NCBI RefSeq assembly: GCF_000247645.1
Contig: NZ_AHWA01000004.1
Span: 1,054,001-1,118,000 of the forward strand
Direction: 5' to 3'
Length of the DNA stretch: 64,000 nucleotides
Source of the DNA: Salinibacterium sp. PAMC 21357
GTDB taxonomy: Bacteria > Actinomycetota > Actinomycetes > Actinomycetales > Microbacteriaceae
Part shown: positions 1 through 9,102 of the stretch, piece after piece
Numbering within the stretch: the first letter of the stretch is position 1
Layout: the number at the start of each line of letters is the position of its first letter
Notes under the pieces: generated by a model
The model's input: only the letters and a program-made list of their open reading frames with translations
Database searches by the model: none
Told to the model about the DNA's origin: nothing
Program-made: the position numbers and the translations under genes

Positions 1-1
1 G

Positions 2-142
2 GGCTTACGAAATGCTCGTCGCCGCGTGTTCGGCGATCTGCTCGATATGACTTTGGCGGAGCTTGTCGCCGCCGAGGGCTCACCACCCGCAACACCCGCT
101 AGTGCATCACCCCTAAGCGCATCCATCACAGCAAAGGAATGA
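2..142 (+). CDS. C-terminal end of an unidentified protein (partial)
   Basis: Only the last 46 codons lie in the window. The reading frame is open from base 2 and stops at TGA 140-142. The fragment has a basic, Leu-rich stretch (around GLRNARRRVFGDLL) followed by a Pro/Ala/Ser-rich tail. It ends two bases before the probable start of the solute-binding protein gene, so the two may be co-transcribed. A regulator or a sugar-active enzyme would fit the neighbourhood, but that is a guess; no family can be named from this piece. Confidence 0.5.
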   Translation, partial: GLRNARRRVFGDLLDMTLAELVAAEGSPPATPASASPLSASITAKE

Positions 143-144
143 TC

Positions 145-1413
145 ATGACCGATAGGCGAAAAGTAACCACTGGCGCCGTTGCTGCCCTGAGCGCGACCGC
201 GCTGATTCTCACGGGCTGCAGTGCCGGTGGCGGCAGTTCTGACGACAACGTTTTACGCGTTGCGATGGGTTCCCCCGGCGAGGCTCAGATTCGTGTCTGG
301 GATGACGTCGCTGCCCAGTTTGAGGCAGCGAACCCCGATGTCACCGTTGAGATGAACTACCAGAACGACGACCTGTACCAAACGATTGGCCTCCCCAATC
401 TGCTGAATGGTCGCAATGCTCCGGACATCTATTTTGAGTGGGCTGGTGCTCGACTTGAGCAGCGCGCCGCTGATGGTTTTGCCGCTGACCTCACTGAGGC
501 TGTCACGACCGGCCCCATCGCTGGCCTCTTCGATGACGAGGTCTTCAGTTCGTTGACGGTCGATGATGCCGTCGTCATGGTTCCTCATGCTGCCGACGTC
601 ACGAACGTGCTCTGGTACAACGAAGATATCTTTGCCGAGAACGGGCTGACCCCGCCAACCACGTGGGATGAGTTGCTTGCCACGTGCGATGCTCTCGATG
701 CAGAAGGCATCATTCCCATCGCATCGGGCAATAAAGACCTCTGGGCTGCCGGTAACTGGCTCGCCCACTTGACTTCGCGCGTAGTCGGCGAAGACGTTTA
801 CAGTTCAGCGCTTTCGGGCGAGACCGACTTCGATACTCCGGAGTGGGTTGAAGCCTTCGGTTATGTCAAAGAACTCGCCGACCACAATTGTGTGAACGAG
901 AGCGCGAACGCTGTTGACGACAATGAGGGCGCCCAGCTCTTCTTCCAGGGCAAAGCAGCGATGCACGCTATCGGTTCGTGGCTTGTGAGCTGGGCAATCG
1001 ATGAGGCGCCCGGGCTCAACTTTGACTACGTGAACCTTCCGAGCATGCCCGGTAAGGGAAACCAAGACAGCGTTATCGGCGTTGTGACGGGCTACGTTGT
1101 GAACGCCAAGAGCAGCAATCAAGATCTTGCGGCAGAGTTCCTGGCCTTGCTCAATAGCGACGAGAACGTTCAGGCCTTCATCGGTGCTGAACTCACCCCG
1201 ATGGCTCTGTCCGCCTCCGACGGCGAAGAGGTCGACTCGCGCAGCGCCAAGCTCCTCGACATGCTCGAGACGGCTCCCGCGATCGTTCTCCCGCCCGACA
1301 ATGGTTACGACCTTGAGACCGCCAACGCACTGTATGCGGCCCTGGCCGAAGTGCTCGGTGGCCAGAGCAGCCCTGAGGATGCCGTTGCCGGTATCGATAA
1401 CAAGCTGAGCTAA
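145..1413 (+). CDS. sugar ABC transporter, extracellular solute-binding lipoprotein
   Basis: This 422-aa protein belongs to the family 1 (MalE/UgpB-like) solute-binding proteins, which capture a sugar outside the membrane and deliver it to the permease. It has a basic N-terminus, a hydrophobic signal segment and a lipobox LTGC with the lipidated Cys at about residue 25, then a Gly/Ser linker. I prefer the ATG at 145 over the ATG at 139 because AAGGA at 134-138 is spaced correctly only for the second. Two permease genes follow, separated by a strong hairpin. No ATPase gene is in the cassette, so it probably uses a shared MsiK-type ATPase encoded elsewhere. The transported sugar cannot be read from the sequence. 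Confidence 0.93.
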   Translation: MTDRRKVTTGAVAALSATALILTGCSAGGGSSDDNVLRVAMGSPGEAQIRVWDDVAAQFEAANPDVTVEMNYQNDDLYQTIGLPNLLNGRNAPDIYFEWAGARLEQRAADGFAADLTEAVTTGPIAGLFDDEVFSSLTVDDAVVMVPHAADVTNVLWYNEDIFAENGLTPPTTWDELLATCDALDAEGIIPIASGNKDLWAAGNWLAHLTSRVVGEDVYSSALSGETDFDTPEWVEAFGYVKELADHNCVNESANAVDDNEGAQLFFQGKAAMHAIGSWLVSWAIDEAPGLNFDYVNLPSMPGKGNQDSVIGVVTGYVVNAKSSNQDLAAEFLALLNSDENVQAFIGAELTPMALSASDGEEVDSRSAKLLDMLETAPAIVLPPDNGYDLETANALYAALAEVLGGQSSPEDAVAGIDNKLS

Positions 1414-1440
1414 CTTCTTTCCCGATAGTTAGCCACTTTC

Positions 1441-1476
1441 GCTGACCGCCCGTCCACCCGAGATCGGGCGGTCAGC
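1441..1476 (+). terminator. intercistronic stem-loop between binding-protein and permease genes
   Basis: A perfect 12-bp stem (GCTGACCGCCCG and its complement) closes a 12-nt loop, followed by a weakly T-rich stretch. In ABC operons such hairpins after the binding-protein gene usually lower downstream expression or protect the upstream mRNA, so that binding protein exceeds permease. A partial terminator or mRNA stabiliser is the likely role. Confidence 0.65.
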
Positions 1477-1502
1477 TTCATTCTTGAGAGGGCGCCAAGC
1501 CG

Positions 1503-2384
1503 ATGAAGCCCAACCGCAGGGTCACCCCGTACCTGTTCTTGGTTCCTGCCATGGCAGTCTTCGGCTTTGCGGTTCTCTTTCCGGTAGTGATGACCTTTGC
1601 TTATAGCTTTACCGAGTGGAATGGCTACGGAACGATGCAGTTTGTCGGTCTCGACAACTACATCGAGGCCGCAAATGATGTGCTGTTTCGCGACTCATTC
1701 CTCCATGTAGTTCTCTATATCGCGGCGACGATTCTGCTTGAGGTTGCTGTCGGTTTGGTGCTGGCGGGGCTGGTTAGTGTGAAGCGTCGCGGCTCGCTCT
1801 GGTTTCGGGTGGCGATCTTCACCCCCGTGATGCTGCCCATGGTTGTCGTTGCGGTGCTGTGGGCTTTCGTTTACAACAACGACTTTGGTTTGCTCAACGC
1901 GGCCCTCGTGAACTTTGGTCTCGAAGATCTTCAACGCGTCTGGCTTGGTGACCCGGCAACCGCACTCCTCGCGGTGAGTGTGGTCTCGGGCTGGGTCTAT
2001 GCCGGTTTTTACATGACTATCTTTTACGCCGCCTTTAGCCAAGTGCCCACCGAGGTGATCGAGGCTGCTCGCCTCGATGGTGCCGGCGAATGGCAGCTAT
2101 TTCGGCGTATCAAGGTGCCGATGATCCGCAACGCGATTACTGTCTCCTTGCTGCTGTGCATCACGGGCGGTTTTCAAGGTTTCGATCTTTTCTATGTGAT
2201 GACAAATGGTGGACCGTATGGGGCCACCGAGATCCCGACCACTTATCTCGTGAAGTCGGTATTCACTTTCGGGAATGTTGGCTACGGTTCGGCAATGGCT
2301 ATGGTGCTCACAGCAGTCGTCGTCGCGCTGGGTTTGGTCTTCGCGAGGGTCAATCGCGAGAAGCCCGAGAAGGTGAACGCATGA
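1503..2384 (+). CDS. carbohydrate ABC transporter permease (MalF/UgpA-like)
   Basis: This 293-aa integral membrane protein has about six hydrophobic segments and the binding-protein-dependent permease EAA loop (EAARLDGAGEWQLF, around residues 186-199) that docks on the ATPase. An N-terminal PYLFLVPA segment is typical of the MalF/UgpA group of sugar permeases. It forms the channel with the next gene product, whose ATG overlaps its stop codon (ATGA). Start is the ATG at 1503, preceded by GAGAGGG. The pair plus the upstream lipoprotein make a standard sugar importer without its own ATPase. Confidence 0.93.
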   Translation: MKPNRRVTPYLFLVPAMAVFGFAVLFPVVMTFAYSFTEWNGYGTMQFVGLDNYIEAANDVLFRDSFLHVVLYIAATILLEVAVGLVLAGLVSVKRRGSLWFRVAIFTPVMLPMVVVAVLWAFVYNNDFGLLNAALVNFGLEDLQRVWLGDPATALLAVSVVSGWVYAGFYMTIFYAAFSQVPTEVIEAARLDGAGEWQLFRRIKVPMIRNAITVSLLLCITGGFQGFDLFYVMTNGGPYGATEIPTTYLVKSVFTFGNVGYGSAMAMVLTAVVVALGLVFARVNREKPEKVNA

Positions 2385-3229
2385 GCACCCGCACCGCACA
2401 ACGCTTAACGGTAGGCCGCATTCCTGGACTGCTCTTCACGCTCGCACTAGTAGTCATTGCTGTCGTGTTTTTCTTTCCGATGCTCTGGATGGTGTTCTCC
2501 AGTTTCAAATCGAACTCGGCGATTTTCTCCACCCCCTTCGCTCTTCCCACCGAGATCGACTTCGGTCGCTGGGCTGAAGCGTGGGAGGTCGGGCACATCG
2601 GCCAGTACGCCCTCAATAGTGCGATCGTGACCGGGGCTTCCGTGTTCGGCATCCTACTTTTAGGGGCTGCGGCAGCATTCGCCTTCAGTCGCTACCGCTT
2701 CCGTGGCCGTAACCTTCTCATGGGGTTACTGGCTCTTGGCCTGTTATTGCCGTTGCAGTCGTACTTCATCGCGCAGTCAACGCTGTTCACCCAACTGGCC
2801 ATCACTGACACCCGCTGGGCGCTCATCATCCCTTACACGGCCATGGGGCTGCCGCTCGCGGTGTACCTTCTCAAGGTCTATCTGGATGCCGTGCCCGACG
2901 AACTCTTCGAGGCCGCCCGCATCGATGGTGCTGGCGACCTTCGCGTGTTCGGGTCGATCGCCTTGCCCCTGCTGCGCCCCGGTCTCGCGACCGTCGCAAT
3001 CTTCTCGGCCCTGTCGAGCTGGAACGAGTTCTTGCTCGCCCTGCTCTACATTCAGGATGACGCCCTCAAGACGATCCCGACCGGGCTACTCGCATTCTCG
3101 AGCCGGTATGTGACCGACTACGGCTTACTATTCTCCGCGCTGTCGATCGTGACATTACCGATGATCATCATCTACATCGTGTTCAACAAGCAGATCGTCG
3201 ATGGCATCACCGCCGGAAGCGTCAAATAA
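2381..3229 (+). CDS. carbohydrate ABC transporter permease (MalG/UgpE-like)
   Basis: This is the second permease subunit, 282 aa. The chosen ATG overlaps the upstream stop as ATGA and has AAGG seven bases upstream; the frame stays open further upstream, but that part only shadows the preceding gene. Six membrane segments are visible, and the EAA loop reads EAARIDGAGDLRVF. It ends in the positively charged, Gly-containing tail common to MalG/UgpE-type permeases. It heterodimerises with the product of 1503-2384. No ATPase gene follows; the next gene is on the other strand. Confidence 0.93.
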   Translation: MSTRTAQRLTVGRIPGLLFTLALVVIAVVFFFPMLWMVFSSFKSNSAIFSTPFALPTEIDFGRWAEAWEVGHIGQYALNSAIVTGASVFGILLLGAAAAFAFSRYRFRGRNLLMGLLALGLLLPLQSYFIAQSTLFTQLAITDTRWALIIPYTAMGLPLAVYLLKVYLDAVPDELFEAARIDGAGDLRVFGSIALPLLRPGLATVAIFSALSSWNEFLLALLYIQDDALKTIPTGLLAFSSRYVTDYGLLFSALSIVTLPMIIIYIVFNKQIVDGITAGSVK

Positions 3230-3262
3230 CGCTAAGAGCCCCGCGCTAAGTTTCGATGCGCG

Positions 3263-4561
3263 CTACGCCTCGATGGCGGGAATCGGCTGGGTGCGCGACA
3301 TGAAGCGCACAACATTCTCGTCAACGATGATGTCACTCGGGCGAAGCGGGCGACTCAAGTACAGGCCCTCAAGCTTGCTGATGCGGCTGAGCGCAACATA
3401 GGTTTGTCCGGGAGCGAAGGAGCGCGATCCGAGGTCAACAATCGCGCTGTCGTAGGTCTTGCCTTGCGACTTGTGAATCGTGACGGCCCACGCCAGTCTC
3501 AGCGGAAACTGCGTGAACTCAGCGATTACGTCTTTACGCAGCGCTTTAGTGCGTGCCGAGTAAGAGTATTTGAACTTTTCCCACACCGCCGGCTTTACTT
3601 CGTAGTCGCGGCCGTCGACTTCTACCCACACCGTTGCCGCGATCTTGGTCACAGTGCCGACGCTGCCGTTGACCCAGCGTTGGGTTCCGCCCTCGTTAGT
3701 GTCATTGCGCAGAAACATCACTTGCGCGCCGACCTTCAGGTCGAGGGCATCATCCGCAGGGTAGGAGCGCCCACCAAATTCTCCAGAGATTTCTGCCTTC
3801 GCTGTCAGTACCTTGCCGGGCAGGCGCGCAAGCTCGGTGGCATTGATGCGAGTGACGGCACTGTTTGTGGTGGCGAGCGTGATCGTTCCGTCGTTCGGTG
3901 CCGGCCGAGCACCGACCGCATTGAGCCGTTCAGCAATCTCTGCCGTCACGCCGTTGTGGCGCACGGCGTTCAACATGTACTTGAATTCACCCTCATGCTG
4001 GCGGTGGATGCTCGTCAGTTCATAAATCGTCAGGTCAGTCTGCTCCCACACTAGAGCGTCAAAGAACCACATCGAACGGTAGCGGTCTTCAAAGTAGGCC
4101 CGCTCATCCGGATCACCGGGCACGGGAGCCAACTGGTACGGATCCCCGAAGAGCACCACTTGAACGCCGCCAAAGGGTTCGTTCTTGCGTTGGCGTGCTT
4201 GGCGCAAGCTGCGGTCAATGGCATCAAGCAGGTCAGCGTTGACCATCGATACTTCGTCGATCACGAGAGTTTCGATGGTGTTGAGCAGTTTGCGCAGGGG
4301 AGGGTTCTGTTCAAGCTCGTGGTCGGCGATGACCCCGATGGGAAGGCGGAACAGGGAATGGATGGTCTGGCCGCCAACATTGAGAGCCGCAACGCCCGTT
4401 GGAGCACAAATGACTATCTGCTTTGAGGTGTTCTGCGAAAGGTGATTAAGCAGCGTAGATTTTCCGGTGCCAGCGCGCCCCGTAACAAAGAGGTTGTCGC
4501 TCGTCGTCTCGATCGCAGCGAAGACTGCTGCTTGCTCCGGCGACAGGGTGATTTTTGACAC
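3263..4561 (-). CDS. PIF1-like ATP-dependent DNA helicase (AAA family)
   Basis: This 432-aa superfamily 1B helicase has Walker A GRAGTGKS at about residues 28-35, an APTGVAA motif, Walker B VIDEVSM near residue 97, and a late motif (TIHKSQGKTYD) followed by YVALSR, the pattern shared by PIF1 and RecD-type 5'-3' helicases. It lacks the large N-terminal domains of RecD2 and is close in size to a minimal PIF1 core. The start is a GTG at 4561. It stands alone between the sugar cassette and a rightward gene. Its cellular role (fork or G-quadruplex processing) is inferred from the family only. Confidence 0.85.
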   Translation of the reverse strand: MSKITLSPEQAAVFAAIETTSDNLFVTGRAGTGKSTLLNHLSQNTSKQIVICAPTGVAALNVGGQTIHSLFRLPIGVIADHELEQNPPLRKLLNTIETLVIDEVSMVNADLLDAIDRSLRQARQRKNEPFGGVQVVLFGDPYQLAPVPGDPDERAYFEDRYRSMWFFDALVWEQTDLTIYELTSIHRQHEGEFKYMLNAVRHNGVTAEIAERLNAVGARPAPNDGTITLATTNSAVTRINATELARLPGKVLTAKAEISGEFGGRSYPADDALDLKVGAQVMFLRNDTNEGGTQRWVNGSVGTVTKIAATVWVEVDGRDYEVKPAVWEKFKYSYSARTKALRKDVIAEFTQFPLRLAWAVTIHKSQGKTYDSAIVDLGSRSFAPGQTYVALSRISKLEGLYLSRPLRPSDIIVDENVVRFMSRTQPIPAIEA

Positions 4562-4656
4562 GCAATCACCCTAATGCGGCTGAGGGCAGCTCTCGGTCTA
4601 CTTCCCCAGTTTCGTGCCGTGAGATATCTTTCACGTCAGCGGTTTAGGATGTGTGA

Positions 4657-5703
4657 ATGCGTCGCGAGCTTGTTACCTGGTCTATCGTGCTCGGGCTGAT
4701 CATTGCCGCCTTCGCGACAACCGTGGTCGTGCTCAATTCGACAATCTATAGCGCGACCGGTTTTACACGCAGCTATCTGGGCGCTCTCGCTCGCCACGAC
4801 CTCGATTCTGCACTAAAAATTGCCGACATCCATGTGCCAGCAGAATCCGGCGCCTCCTCCGATGATGGCGCCGGCGCAACCCCGATCGATACGACGGGTG
4901 CCGGTTCGATGCTGCTGGCTGGTTCGCACGATCTGCTGCGACCGTCTGCTCTCAGCACGATCGAAGACATCGCCGTTGTCGACCGTGTGAAGAACGCGGA
5001 CGGCTCCGAGACCGTCACGTTCGATTTCGAGCTGGATGGCCGCTCTGCACAATCAGCGTTCACCGTTACTCGCGCGGGAACCAACTTCGGCGTGTTCGCT
5101 GACTGGGATTTTGTTACAGCTCCCCTCTCCATCGTTCGCCTCACGGTGCTCAATTCTCCTGAGTTCACCGCGAACGGCTCCGATTTTGTGACTCCGGTGC
5201 AAAATACGCCGGCGCCGTATGTGGTGCTGACGCCCAGCAGCTTTGATATCGCCCACTCATCCACTTTTCTAGAAGCAGAACCGATCGTCGTCTCGGCGAC
5301 TGAACCCGGTGCCACAGTGCGCGCGCGTCTCGATATCGTGCCCAACAAGCACATGACCGCCCAGGTGCAGCGTGAAATCGGCGTTTCCCTCGATGAGTGC
5401 GCCACTCAAGTAGTTTTGCTCCCCACCGGATGCCCCTTCGGTCAGCCCATGGCCAATCGCATCGTGACAACTCCTGAGTGGAGTATTGCTGCATACCCGC
5501 CCGTGGCGCTGCAGCCCGGCTCGGAGCCATCGACCTGGTTGATGCCTCCGACGGATGCGGCAGCCCATTTGCTTGTCGACGTGCGCTCGATCTTCGATGG
5601 CTCCGTTTCGACCTTCGACGAGGATGTTGCCTTCAGCGCGAGCTACCTCGTGAAGATCTTGCCCAACGACAAGCTGCTGATCACCGAGCAGTACCCCAAC
5701 TAG
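4657..5703 (+). CDS. hypothetical membrane-anchored or secreted protein
   Basis: This 348-aa protein has one N-terminal hydrophobic segment (residues about 5-28), a small Ser/Asp/Gly-rich spacer, and a predicted extracytoplasmic remainder with no further membrane spans. The N-terminal part (about residues 35-150) resembles a small NTF2-like or lumazine-like secreted fold in style only, and I do not recognise the family. Two Cys residues (ECATQV and TGCPFG) lie about a dozen residues apart and could form a disulfide. There is no clear ribosome-binding site before the ATG, and a TAGGAT hexamer about ten bases upstream suggests a leaderless transcript. It converges on the CopD-CtaG gene. Confidence 0.7.
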   Translation: MRRELVTWSIVLGLIIAAFATTVVVLNSTIYSATGFTRSYLGALARHDLDSALKIADIHVPAESGASSDDGAGATPIDTTGAGSMLLAGSHDLLRPSALSTIEDIAVVDRVKNADGSETVTFDFELDGRSAQSAFTVTRAGTNFGVFADWDFVTAPLSIVRLTVLNSPEFTANGSDFVTPVQNTPAPYVVLTPSSFDIAHSSTFLEAEPIVVSATEPGATVRARLDIVPNKHMTAQVQREIGVSLDECATQVVLLPTGCPFGQPMANRIVTTPEWSIAAYPPVALQPGSEPSTWLMPPTDAAAHLLVDVRSIFDGSVSTFDEDVAFSASYLVKILPNDKLLITEQYPN

Positions 5704-5720
5704 TCGCCGCGCAACCCTCA

Positions 5721-7724
5721 CTAACGACGCTGAGCGAGCATCTCGTTGTAGGCGTCGAGTTCGGCATCCCCGTCACGTTCCGCTTTGCGGTCGTAGCGCA
5801 CAGAGTCACGCCCATCGCTCCGGCGCCACATGATGGCCACGGCAATCGCTAGGGCAATCGTGGGGATCTCGCCGACGCTCCAGGCAATTCCGCCACCGAT
5901 GCGTTGGTCTTGGAGAGCGCTCACTCCGGTGTCCCAGCCCATCGCGCCATACCAGTCGGCGAGCAGCAATCCTGTTCCGGTCATCAGACCAAGACCGAAG
6001 AAGGCGTGGAATGCCATGGTGCCCAAGAGAATCAGCAACCGGATGGGAAAGGCTGGTCGGTGGGGCGAGGGGTCGATACCGATCAGCGATTGCACAAACA
6101 GGTAGCCAGCACCTAAGAAGTGGACGATCATCCACTCGTGCCCGACATGATCGGTCGTCGCCCAGCGGAACAGCGGCGTGTAGTAGAACACCCACAGCGA
6201 GAACACGAAGATTCCGGCAGCAACCAGCGGATGCCCGATGATCGCCATGTACCGGGAGTGAACGATGAGCAGAATCCACTCGCGCGCGCCGCGACTGCCA
6301 TCGGTGCGCTTCGCGACCGCACGCAATGCCAAGGTAATGGGAGCGCCGGGCACGAGCAGCACCGGGATCATCATTCCCAAAGTCATGTGCCCGAGCATGT
6401 GCATCGAGAACAGGTAGCCCTCGTAGACATTCACGCCACCGTTGGTGATGTAGAACAGCAGCAACATGCCGGCAATCCAGAAAACGGTGCGGTGGATGGG
6501 CCAACTGTCACCGCGCTTATGCAGGCGCCACACGCCGGCGAGGTAGAAGAAGATGGCGAAGCCGCAAATCAACACCCAGATGAGGTCGAAGCTCCAGAGG
6601 CTAAAGAGGCTGCTGGCTGACACTGGCGGCGGCAAGGGGGAGCCGGTGAGGTACGCGGCGGGGGAAGAATCCGGGATGTCGGCGGCCACGGTCTCGGGTA
6701 CCGGAGTGGGGGTCGCCGCGAGGGCGGCGGCGGCGCCGGACGCAAGCCCCATGAACGCGAGCTCAGCGGAGACGATCCACCAGAACCATCCGCGACTCTT
6801 GTTCTGGTTCGATTCCAGTCGACCGATCGCATAGTTGCGGTAGATGGCACCGAAGAGGCCCAACATGATGAGCGCGAACACTTTGACCAACACAAGGAGC
6901 CCGTACGGCGAGAGCAGGTTTCCGAGGTTCTCGACCCGAATTTCGGCACTCACGTAACCAGAGACTGCCACCACGATGAAGCTGATGAGGGCCACAGTCG
7001 AGTAGCGGCGCAGCACCAGAGTCAACCGGTTCTTGGTGAGCGTGGACTGAGCGATCGCGATCGCGAGCAATCCGCCCAACCAGAGGGCGGCAAAAAGCAG
7101 GTGCAAGAAGATCGCGCTTGTTGCGGCGTCATGGTCTTCGGTTCCACCGCTGTGCCCCTGAAGGGCCATGGGGACGAGGCCCGCAATTGCGAGGATGAGA
7201 ACGAACGCGAGCCCCGTGGGGTTGCGCACGGCAAAACACAGCACCGTCACCGCCGCCCCTATGAGCACCGTCGCCAACCACGCTTGACCAAGTTCGGTAA
7301 CGGTCAGAAAGCTCGCCAGAACGTCGCCAAAGGCGCTTGAGAAGTCAATGGGCTGGTTGCGCACCGCCAAAAAAGTGAAAAACCCGGTAAAAGCGGATGC
7401 CACTGCCCACAGTCCGGCACCAGCTGCAGCAAAGTCGAGCGTGAGCGAGAACTCCTCACGCTTCGGCGACATCGCAAAAATCGCGAGCATAAGCCCGCCA
7501 ATGGTGGCCGCCAACCCGAGGTTCACAAAAAGTTTCGAGATCGGAAGACCCCAGCGAACCACTGCCCCCGGGTCTAGCAGAATGGGCGCTTCTGCTCCGC
7601 CGCCGAACCGGAGCCCCACAACGACGACGACGAAGGCGACAACCAGCAGCAGGGCGGGTCCGGCTATCCGGCTGAATCGAAGCACCCTCCCAGAGTAGTC
7701 GCCGCTAAATGGGAGGACACCCAC
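5721..7724 (-). CDS. CopD-CtaG fusion: copper-resistance D domain with cytochrome c oxidase assembly domain
   Basis: This 667-aa polytopic protein has two halves. Residues about 15-340 form a CopD-like domain of roughly eight membrane helices. After a Pro/Ala-rich linker (about 345-370), residues about 375-635 match the CtaG caa3-type domain, with the His/Met-rich HMLGHMTLGM segment expected for copper handling. The fusion is common in Actinomycetota and links copper import to insertion into cytochrome oxidase. The C-terminus is charged and cytoplasmic. The first usable start is a GTG at 7724 with a poor ribosome-binding site; a GTG 14 codons downstream is also possible. It converges with the 4657-5703 gene. 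Confidence 0.88.
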   Translation of the reverse strand: MGVLPFSGDYSGRVLRFSRIAGPALLLVVAFVVVVVGLRFGGGAEAPILLDPGAVVRWGLPISKLFVNLGLAATIGGLMLAIFAMSPKREEFSLTLDFAAAGAGLWAVASAFTGFFTFLAVRNQPIDFSSAFGDVLASFLTVTELGQAWLATVLIGAAVTVLCFAVRNPTGLAFVLILAIAGLVPMALQGHSGGTEDHDAATSAIFLHLLFAALWLGGLLAIAIAQSTLTKNRLTLVLRRYSTVALISFIVVAVSGYVSAEIRVENLGNLLSPYGLLVLVKVFALIMLGLFGAIYRNYAIGRLESNQNKSRGWFWWIVSAELAFMGLASGAAAALAATPTPVPETVAADIPDSSPAAYLTGSPLPPPVSASSLFSLWSFDLIWVLICGFAIFFYLAGVWRLHKRGDSWPIHRTVFWIAGMLLLFYITNGGVNVYEGYLFSMHMLGHMTLGMMIPVLLVPGAPITLALRAVAKRTDGSRGAREWILLIVHSRYMAIIGHPLVAAGIFVFSLWVFYYTPLFRWATTDHVGHEWMIVHFLGAGYLFVQSLIGIDPSPHRPAFPIRLLILLGTMAFHAFFGLGLMTGTGLLLADWYGAMGWDTGVSALQDQRIGGGIAWSVGEIPTIALAIAVAIMWRRSDGRDSVRYDRKAERDGDAELDAYNEMLAQRR

Positions 7725-7746
7725 CTTAGCTTTCTTGAAACGGTAC

Positions 7747-8439
7747 TTAACAGGGTTCGGCGACGAGAGCGAGCGCGGTTTGTGGCTCGGTCAACGCTTC
7801 ACGACGATTCGGGTTCGTGAGAAAGAAGTGGATGACTTCCGCGACGACGCTCGGGTCGGAGCCGACGAGGAGCGGCGCGACATCGTGCAGGTTCTCGTCT
7901 CGTTCGACGATCTGAGCGATCTTCGCAGTACCGGCGGCCCCGGCACCGAACCGCACCTCGACCAACTGACCCCAGGGCAGAAAGATCTCTTCTGCGCCTC
8001 GCCACCAGCGCAGCCCCTCTTGGCTCAGTCCAAGACCTCGCGGAATACGAAACTTTCTGAGCAGATAGACGAGAGCTGCCCCACCGCCTACCAACAAGGT
8101 CCAGCCTCCTACCCGCCCGCCGATGGCTAGCGAGATCGGTTCAACGTTTCGGGCATATTGCGCCCACACAATCACCGCACCGGAAAGAGCGATCAGGAGC
8201 GTTCCCAGGATGGGAAAAATCCAGGTACGAGCCTTCGAAACGAAACGAAGAGGTGTCGATGTTGCTATCCGAATCTTGTTGGGAACAGCATTCGTCCACA
8301 AGCTCACAAGGAACGGGATCACACACAGCAGCCCTACCGTGAGCAACAGCATCACCAGCCGGTACAGCGGCGAGAACGACGCGAACGCAAAGAGTGCAAC
8401 GAGAGCCGGCAGGAGAACGAGAAAAGGAAGCAGCAGCAT
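7747..8439 (-). CDS. hypothetical membrane protein, PH-like C-terminal part
   Basis: The frame is open much further upstream (to 8820), but that part overlaps the HU terminator and is rich in Arg/Gln/Cys, unlike a real N-terminus. I place the start at the ATG at 8439 (GTG at 8448 is an alternative), giving 230 aa. Two helices form a hairpin at the N-terminus and two more follow near residues 70-115. After these comes a soluble domain with RGLGLSQEGLRWWRG, which resembles the bacterial PH-like domains that follow membrane hairpins. Function is unknown. It lies 22 nt upstream of the CopD-CtaG gene on the same strand and may be co-transcribed with it. Confidence 0.65.
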   Translation of the reverse strand: MLLLPFLVLLPALVALFAFASFSPLYRLVMLLLTVGLLCVIPFLVSLWTNAVPNKIRIATSTPLRFVSKARTWIFPILGTLLIALSGAVIVWAQYARNVEPISLAIGGRVGGWTLLVGGGAALVYLLRKFRIPRGLGLSQEGLRWWRGAEEIFLPWGQLVEVRFGAGAAGTAKIAQIVERDENLHDVAPLLVGSDPSVVAEVIHFFLTNPNRREALTEPQTALALVAEPC

Positions 8440-8693
8440 GAGCTGCACAGTTGTGGGTCTAGCCCGCTCATAAGCATCAGATCGATCGAGCTGTGGATCT
8501 GTAACCCGAGCCCGGAGCCGTTGCGTGCGCCTAAACCAAAAAGTCTTGCTCGCCACGACCCACTTCGCCTTATGCCCAGAATTTGTGCATTCGTCGAATA
8601 AAAGCGGACCGCTGACGAGGCCCTTCTTGTGCTCGGCCCAACACGGCCAGCAACCGGCACGAATGTTCAAACAAGGTCGAGTACGGGCACAAC
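8440..8693. other. stretch without a supported gene
   Basis: About 250 bases between the membrane-protein gene and the HU terminator hold no convincing coding frame on either strand. The region must carry the promoter of the leftward membrane-protein gene, but no clear -35/-10 pair stands out. Confidence 0.5.
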
Positions 8694-8730
8694 AAAAAAG
8701 GGCGACATCCCGAAGGATGTCGCCCTTTTT
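8694..8730 (-). terminator. Rho-independent terminator of the HU gene (bidirectional form)
   Basis: An 11-bp perfect stem (GGGCGACATCC and complement) with a CGAA tetraloop spans 8700-8725. It is flanked by A6 on the left and T5 on the right, so it can work in both directions. It lies just past the HU stop codon at 8742-8744. Confidence 0.9.
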
Positions 8731-8741
8731 AAAGTTACTGC

Positions 8742-9031
8742 TTAGCCCTTGGCTGCTGCCTTGAGCTTGCTGCCTGCGCTGAGCTTTACGCCATTGCTGG
8801 CCTTGACTGGATTGCTTCACCCGTCTGCGGGTTGCGGCCGGTACGAGCCTCGCGGAATGTCTGCTCTGCAGCCATCCAACCTGGGATCGAAACCTTAACT
8901 CCGTTGCCGACCGATTCGGACAGCACGGCGAAGAAAGCGTCTACGACGCCGGATACGGCAGCCTGGCTTTGGCCAGACTGTGCGGCAACCGCCGCTACGA
9001 ATTCAGTACGGTTTAGCGACTTGTCAGCCAT
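8742..9031 (-). pseudogene. hup: HU family DNA-binding protein, reading frame broken near its C-terminus
   Basis: The N-terminal 70 residues are textbook HU: MADKSLNRTEFVAAVA, then GRNPQTGEAIQ. HU is the small dimeric nucleoid protein that bends DNA. The continuous frame then ends with an unrelated SRPAMA tail. One frame over, the expected ending (KASNGVKLSAG then SKLKAAAKG) continues to TAA at 8742-8744. A single missing base at about 8804-8806 explains this; restored, the protein would be 96 aa, the normal length. A strong AGGAGG precedes the ATG at 9031. Because HU is highly conserved and the rest is clean, a sequence error is more likely than a true pseudogene. Confidence 0.85.
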
Positions 9032-9102
9032 AGTGGTCCTCCTCGGGACGTTGTGCAGTTAGTTGTTCCCGAACGTTAGAAAACGTCGGAACCGCTTGGA
9101 AT

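Noticed and set aside
5806-6504. A 232-aa Arg/His/Cys-rich frame on the minus strand
   Set aside because: It is the +1 frame within the CopD-CtaG gene; no protein-like features.
8440-8820. N-terminal extension of the 7747-8439 membrane protein up to 8820
   Set aside because: It would run through the HU terminator and into the HU 3' end and is rich in Gln/Arg/Cys, unlike a real N-terminus.
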